Assembly: GCA_013400975.1 (NCBI GenBank)
Contig: WBMZ01011407.1
Coordinates: 1 to 64,000 of the forward strand
Source of the DNA: Atrichornis clamosus
Taxonomy: Eukaryota; Chordata; Aves; Passeriformes; Menuridae
Direction of reading: 5' to 3'
DNA: 64,000 bases
A program made the translations under genes and the position numbers. Below, one piece after another: positions 60,901-64,000 of the stretch (its first letter is position 1; every line of letters starts with the position of its first letter). Below the pieces are notes generated by a model, which was not told the DNA's origin, did no database searches, and saw nothing but the letters and a program-made list of their open reading frames with translations.

Positions 60901-63900
60901 CTAAGGGAAGAGTTCAAAAATTAGTCAGTATTTTCCTGAGTTTGACACATGCCTCCCATGATCAGAAATAGCACATCATTTTTTTGCTAACTGTCAATGC
61001 AAGCATTTCAAATACAGGGAAGTACATACTCAGATAATCTCCACAGATAGGAACTGTTCTGAGCATTGAATATTTGGTTTGTTTCTTTAAGCAACTCTCC
61101 CAAGCCATGTTTGCAGCACTAGGGGCAACTGTAGAACTGAGCATAAACTTATGGAAGCAGAAGGCCAGTAGGAGCCTCCCTACCATCCTCCTTCATCATC
61201 GTTATTTCACGGACACTTGAGGAATCAGAGAGAGACCTTTAGGATTGTCCCTTAAGGCTGCCACCATAATCCTCTTGAAAGTTTGGCATGGATGCCATTT
61301 TCAGAGGATTGGAAAATACCGAGTATCAACTGAAGTTCTCATTATCAAAGTTTTGTTATTACCCTAACCAGCAACAGATTGGTTTGCTGAGTAGCTGCAT
61401 GAAAGACACAAGTTCTACAAAATACAAGCAGACAATCAAAAAAGAAAAAGCAGGGCAGGGTATTGGTAAACCTTGGTCTAAAAATTATATTCACATGAAG
61501 TCTTCTGACAGCAGAGCAACCACTTTGGTTGTCTTTTTATTTCCATTTTTCCTAACTATGGAAAAATTATTATCCAAGTGTGCCATACCAGCTCCTACAA
61601 TTACTTTGAGAGGGGAAAAGTTTCAGGTAGTACATGTAGTACATCTCTTCTGTTTTCATTCTACCTATGTCTGAGAGCTTTGAGCAACAAGATGCTTTGG
61701 GCTGAATAAGGGAGCAGTGGAGATACAGAGCAGCTCCCATTTTACAGACAGGAATCCAATGGCCTCAAGCAAGGCTAAAGTTAGGAAACAAGGATCGGGC
61801 TCATATGGCAGAACTAGGGATTACTCTTGGTTCATTTAAACTTAATTAACCTGCAATTATGATTAACTCAGGGGAAAAAAGTCTTTCCAAATTAAATACA
61901 AAAAATATATTATTTCCTAAGTCTGTCCAAAGTTCTTATTATGTCAATATTAATATTCATAAAGAAGCACTAAGTGGCCTGAAACATCTCTAACCTTGAC
62001 AGTTTTTTTCAGGGGTAATAATAATCCGCAGCAAATGCAGGCCAACCAAAAACCACTTAACTAATTAGTAGTTGCAGTCACCGAGAAAACATGAATCAAC
62101 ACTGTTATTACAAGTGGCACATTTGAGTGGCATCTAATTATGACTTGATGAGCACGATACTTGCATTATCAACATTACTACTGCATCCCATCAGGGACTA
62201 AAAGCCGCTGATGGCATTGACTGCGAGAAACTCCCCCTCAATGGTACCGCAGCACCCAACAATCTCCTTGGCAGGGGCACCCTCACTAAATGACATGTTA
62301 AGCATAATTACTGGTAGACATTGTAAATAAACAGGATTGGAAGTGAAAATTGTACCAAGTGCATAAGACACAATCTGACACATTGGAAGTGGCAGCCTTA
62401 ATTGAGAGTTTCTTTGACTGCTCAAGATCATTTCAACTGCATTTCTCGGAGGACAGTGATTATAACTGTGGAGACAGACGGCATAATGGTATCAGCACTG
62501 CTGACAGAGCAGTGAATTAAATTGTATCTGCTGTTGTGTGAAAGCCTTGATGAGAGGTACAGATCCTTAGTGGTCTTATCATTATAACACAATGGTCATG
62601 TTGTCATCAACCTTGCTGGCTCCAATTGAAAAGAAATGATTGTGTGTTGAAGCTTTCCCCCCCACCACCACCTTCTATCTCTTGTGCTCAATAGAACCAA
62701 TTTTCAGAGAGCTATGAAATCACGCAATAGGGCCTAAAATGCAGCTGCTTGGCATACAAACGGGGCCCCATTAAACTGGAATCACACACAATATGTGTTT
62801 ATGCCAGGAGAACAAATAGAAGCTGAGTACAGGCCAAGTTTATTCACAGACACAAAGCCAATGTAGCTCTTCATCAATATAATTGCCTTTTATATTGTCG
62901 TTTAAATAATGGGCTCTATTATTGCTTTAAAATCCTAATATTCCTGGCATTTTATCACTATGTTTACAAGGTATGTCCTTTAAAAATGTGAAAGGAAGAT
63001 AAAAGAAACCTATAAAATCTTACAACATCAAATATTACCTCAAATTTTAAGCCTTAACTACTTGACATTTTCTGCCACACTCCAGTATTCCTCATATCAT
63101 AACAAAAACAAAACAGGCAGCCGTTTTTCCAGAGGAATTATACTTCTTAGAGAATGTTCTTGCTTCACAGAACAGTTATCTAAGATCATTTAAGGTAGCA
63201 GACAATTCCTGTTGATTTTAGATTATTTTCCATAATTGTATCACACAAACTATTATAAAACAGAAGTGAGCAAATTCCTCTATTAACACAGTCACACAAA
63301 AGTACAGACCATGTGATTTCCTTCTCCTGCATTAACTTCATCCACATTTCTGATGCTTCATCGTGCAGTTCACTGTACTGGCACAAACCAGACATAACAG
63401 ACCACAATCCCATTGTAATTGTCTCTTCTAAGGAGCTATTCCACTAGGATACTTCCACTCCCATTAGATGTGCTTTGTTGCTTCCAGACACCATACGGTT
63501 TCAATAGAACCATTACCATAAAAGTGTAAAACTGAATATTGACACTCTCACAGCCCAGACAAGATGTAACTTGCTCTAAAAATCATCAAGTGAGAGCTGT
63601 TCAGCCTAAAAACCTTTATTGGCGTGTCTGTGCTTAAAGTACTTTTACTCCTTCATGAAAAAGCTGCCATTATTATTATTAGAAATCTCAGCAGCAGTAT
63701 GAAATCCCACTCACTTCAAGCATGTATCATTCCAAAAGTCACTTGCAGAATCCGGGTATGATAGAGCCACACTCGCACCACTGTATTTTCACCACTTTGC
63801 ACCTTGAGAACGCCTAGCTGTGCCAGGAGTACAAATGCTGTAACAGCACTTACACAATGGGCAAAGTCTCACTGGATTAGCTCCTTAAACATGGCTCTGA

Positions 63901-64000
63901 AGGAGAAATAGCAAGTGGACCTGAATCTCAGCGTTCTTAACACTGCTGCAGAGTGTGCAGAATTATGTTCATAACTGTCTACATCAAGAAAATCCCACTG
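60901..64000 (-). other. SHTN1: Upstream SHTN1 intron, incomplete
   Basis: The exon encoding the residues just before position 58 was looked for and not found, so this intron probably runs past the right edge. It contains the enhancer-like block at about 62080-62960. Confidence 0.6.
62080..62960. promoter_or_regulatory. Enhancer-like conserved-element candidate
   Basis: About 900 bp without transposon or simple-repeat decay is rich in homeodomain-type cores: ctaattatgacttgatgagc, gcataattactgg, ccttaattgag, ccaattgaaaag and cattaaactgg. Composition is even, unlike the flanks. VAX1, a homeobox gene, lies beyond SHTN1 in other vertebrates, so an enhancer is plausible but inferred. Confidence 0.35.

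Noticed and set aside
63308..63390. Minus-strand coiled-coil-like frame (YSELHDEASEMWMKLMQEKE) with splice-like flanks, considered as the missing upstream SHTN1 exon
   Set aside because: It shares only a weak YxxL pattern with the shootin-1 N-terminus, while every identified SHTN1 exon of this region is close to the human one. Probably chance.

Overview
The window looks like nuclear DNA from a bird, probably a songbird. It has small exons with GT/AG splice sites, minus-strand CR1 LINE fragments with avian-type 3' ends (about 2215-3180, 3777-3816 and 38425-38600), and one solo LTR of a common avian ERVL type (about 49190-49735). Nothing bacterial, no tRNA or rRNA gene and no CRISPR array was seen.

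Two genes account for nearly all coding sequence and converge tail to tail. On the plus strand, 13 exons of ENO4 (enolase 4, the sperm enolase-like protein) run from 3916 to the stop at 21436-21438; exon 1 was not found. On the minus strand, 14 exons of SHTN1 (shootin-1, the neuronal polarity and actin-clutch linker) run from 60900 down to the stop at 23859-23857. They give 568 codons plus a split first codon, about 626 residues once the roughly 58 N-terminal residues upstream of 64000 are added. ENO4 next to SHTN1 matches the vertebrate arrangement on human 10q25.

Layout: 1-1001 is the 3' end of an intronless reading frame, open at the left edge, built from a 22-residue tandem repeat and ending in a basic Cys tail. 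I could not assign it to a known family. 1004-2214 is its 3' flank plus a purine-rich low-complexity tract. 2215-3816 is mostly old CR1 sequence. 3916-21438 is ENO4, whose last intron carries an isolated CpG island (about 20440-20960). 21439-23856 is the convergent intergenic and UTR zone. 23857-60900 is SHTN1 with long introns. 60901-64000 is an upstream SHTN1 intron with a block around 62080-62960 that resembles a conserved developmental enhancer.

Points most worth checking: the ENO4 exon at 3916-4044 is followed by CTATGAG where a GTATGAG donor is expected; the 22-residue repeat gene at the left edge; the orphan CpG island with an antisense reading frame; and the enhancer-like block. Exon edges were set by hand from splice motifs and reading phase. 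Homology calls rest on recognition of the families and were not checked by any search.
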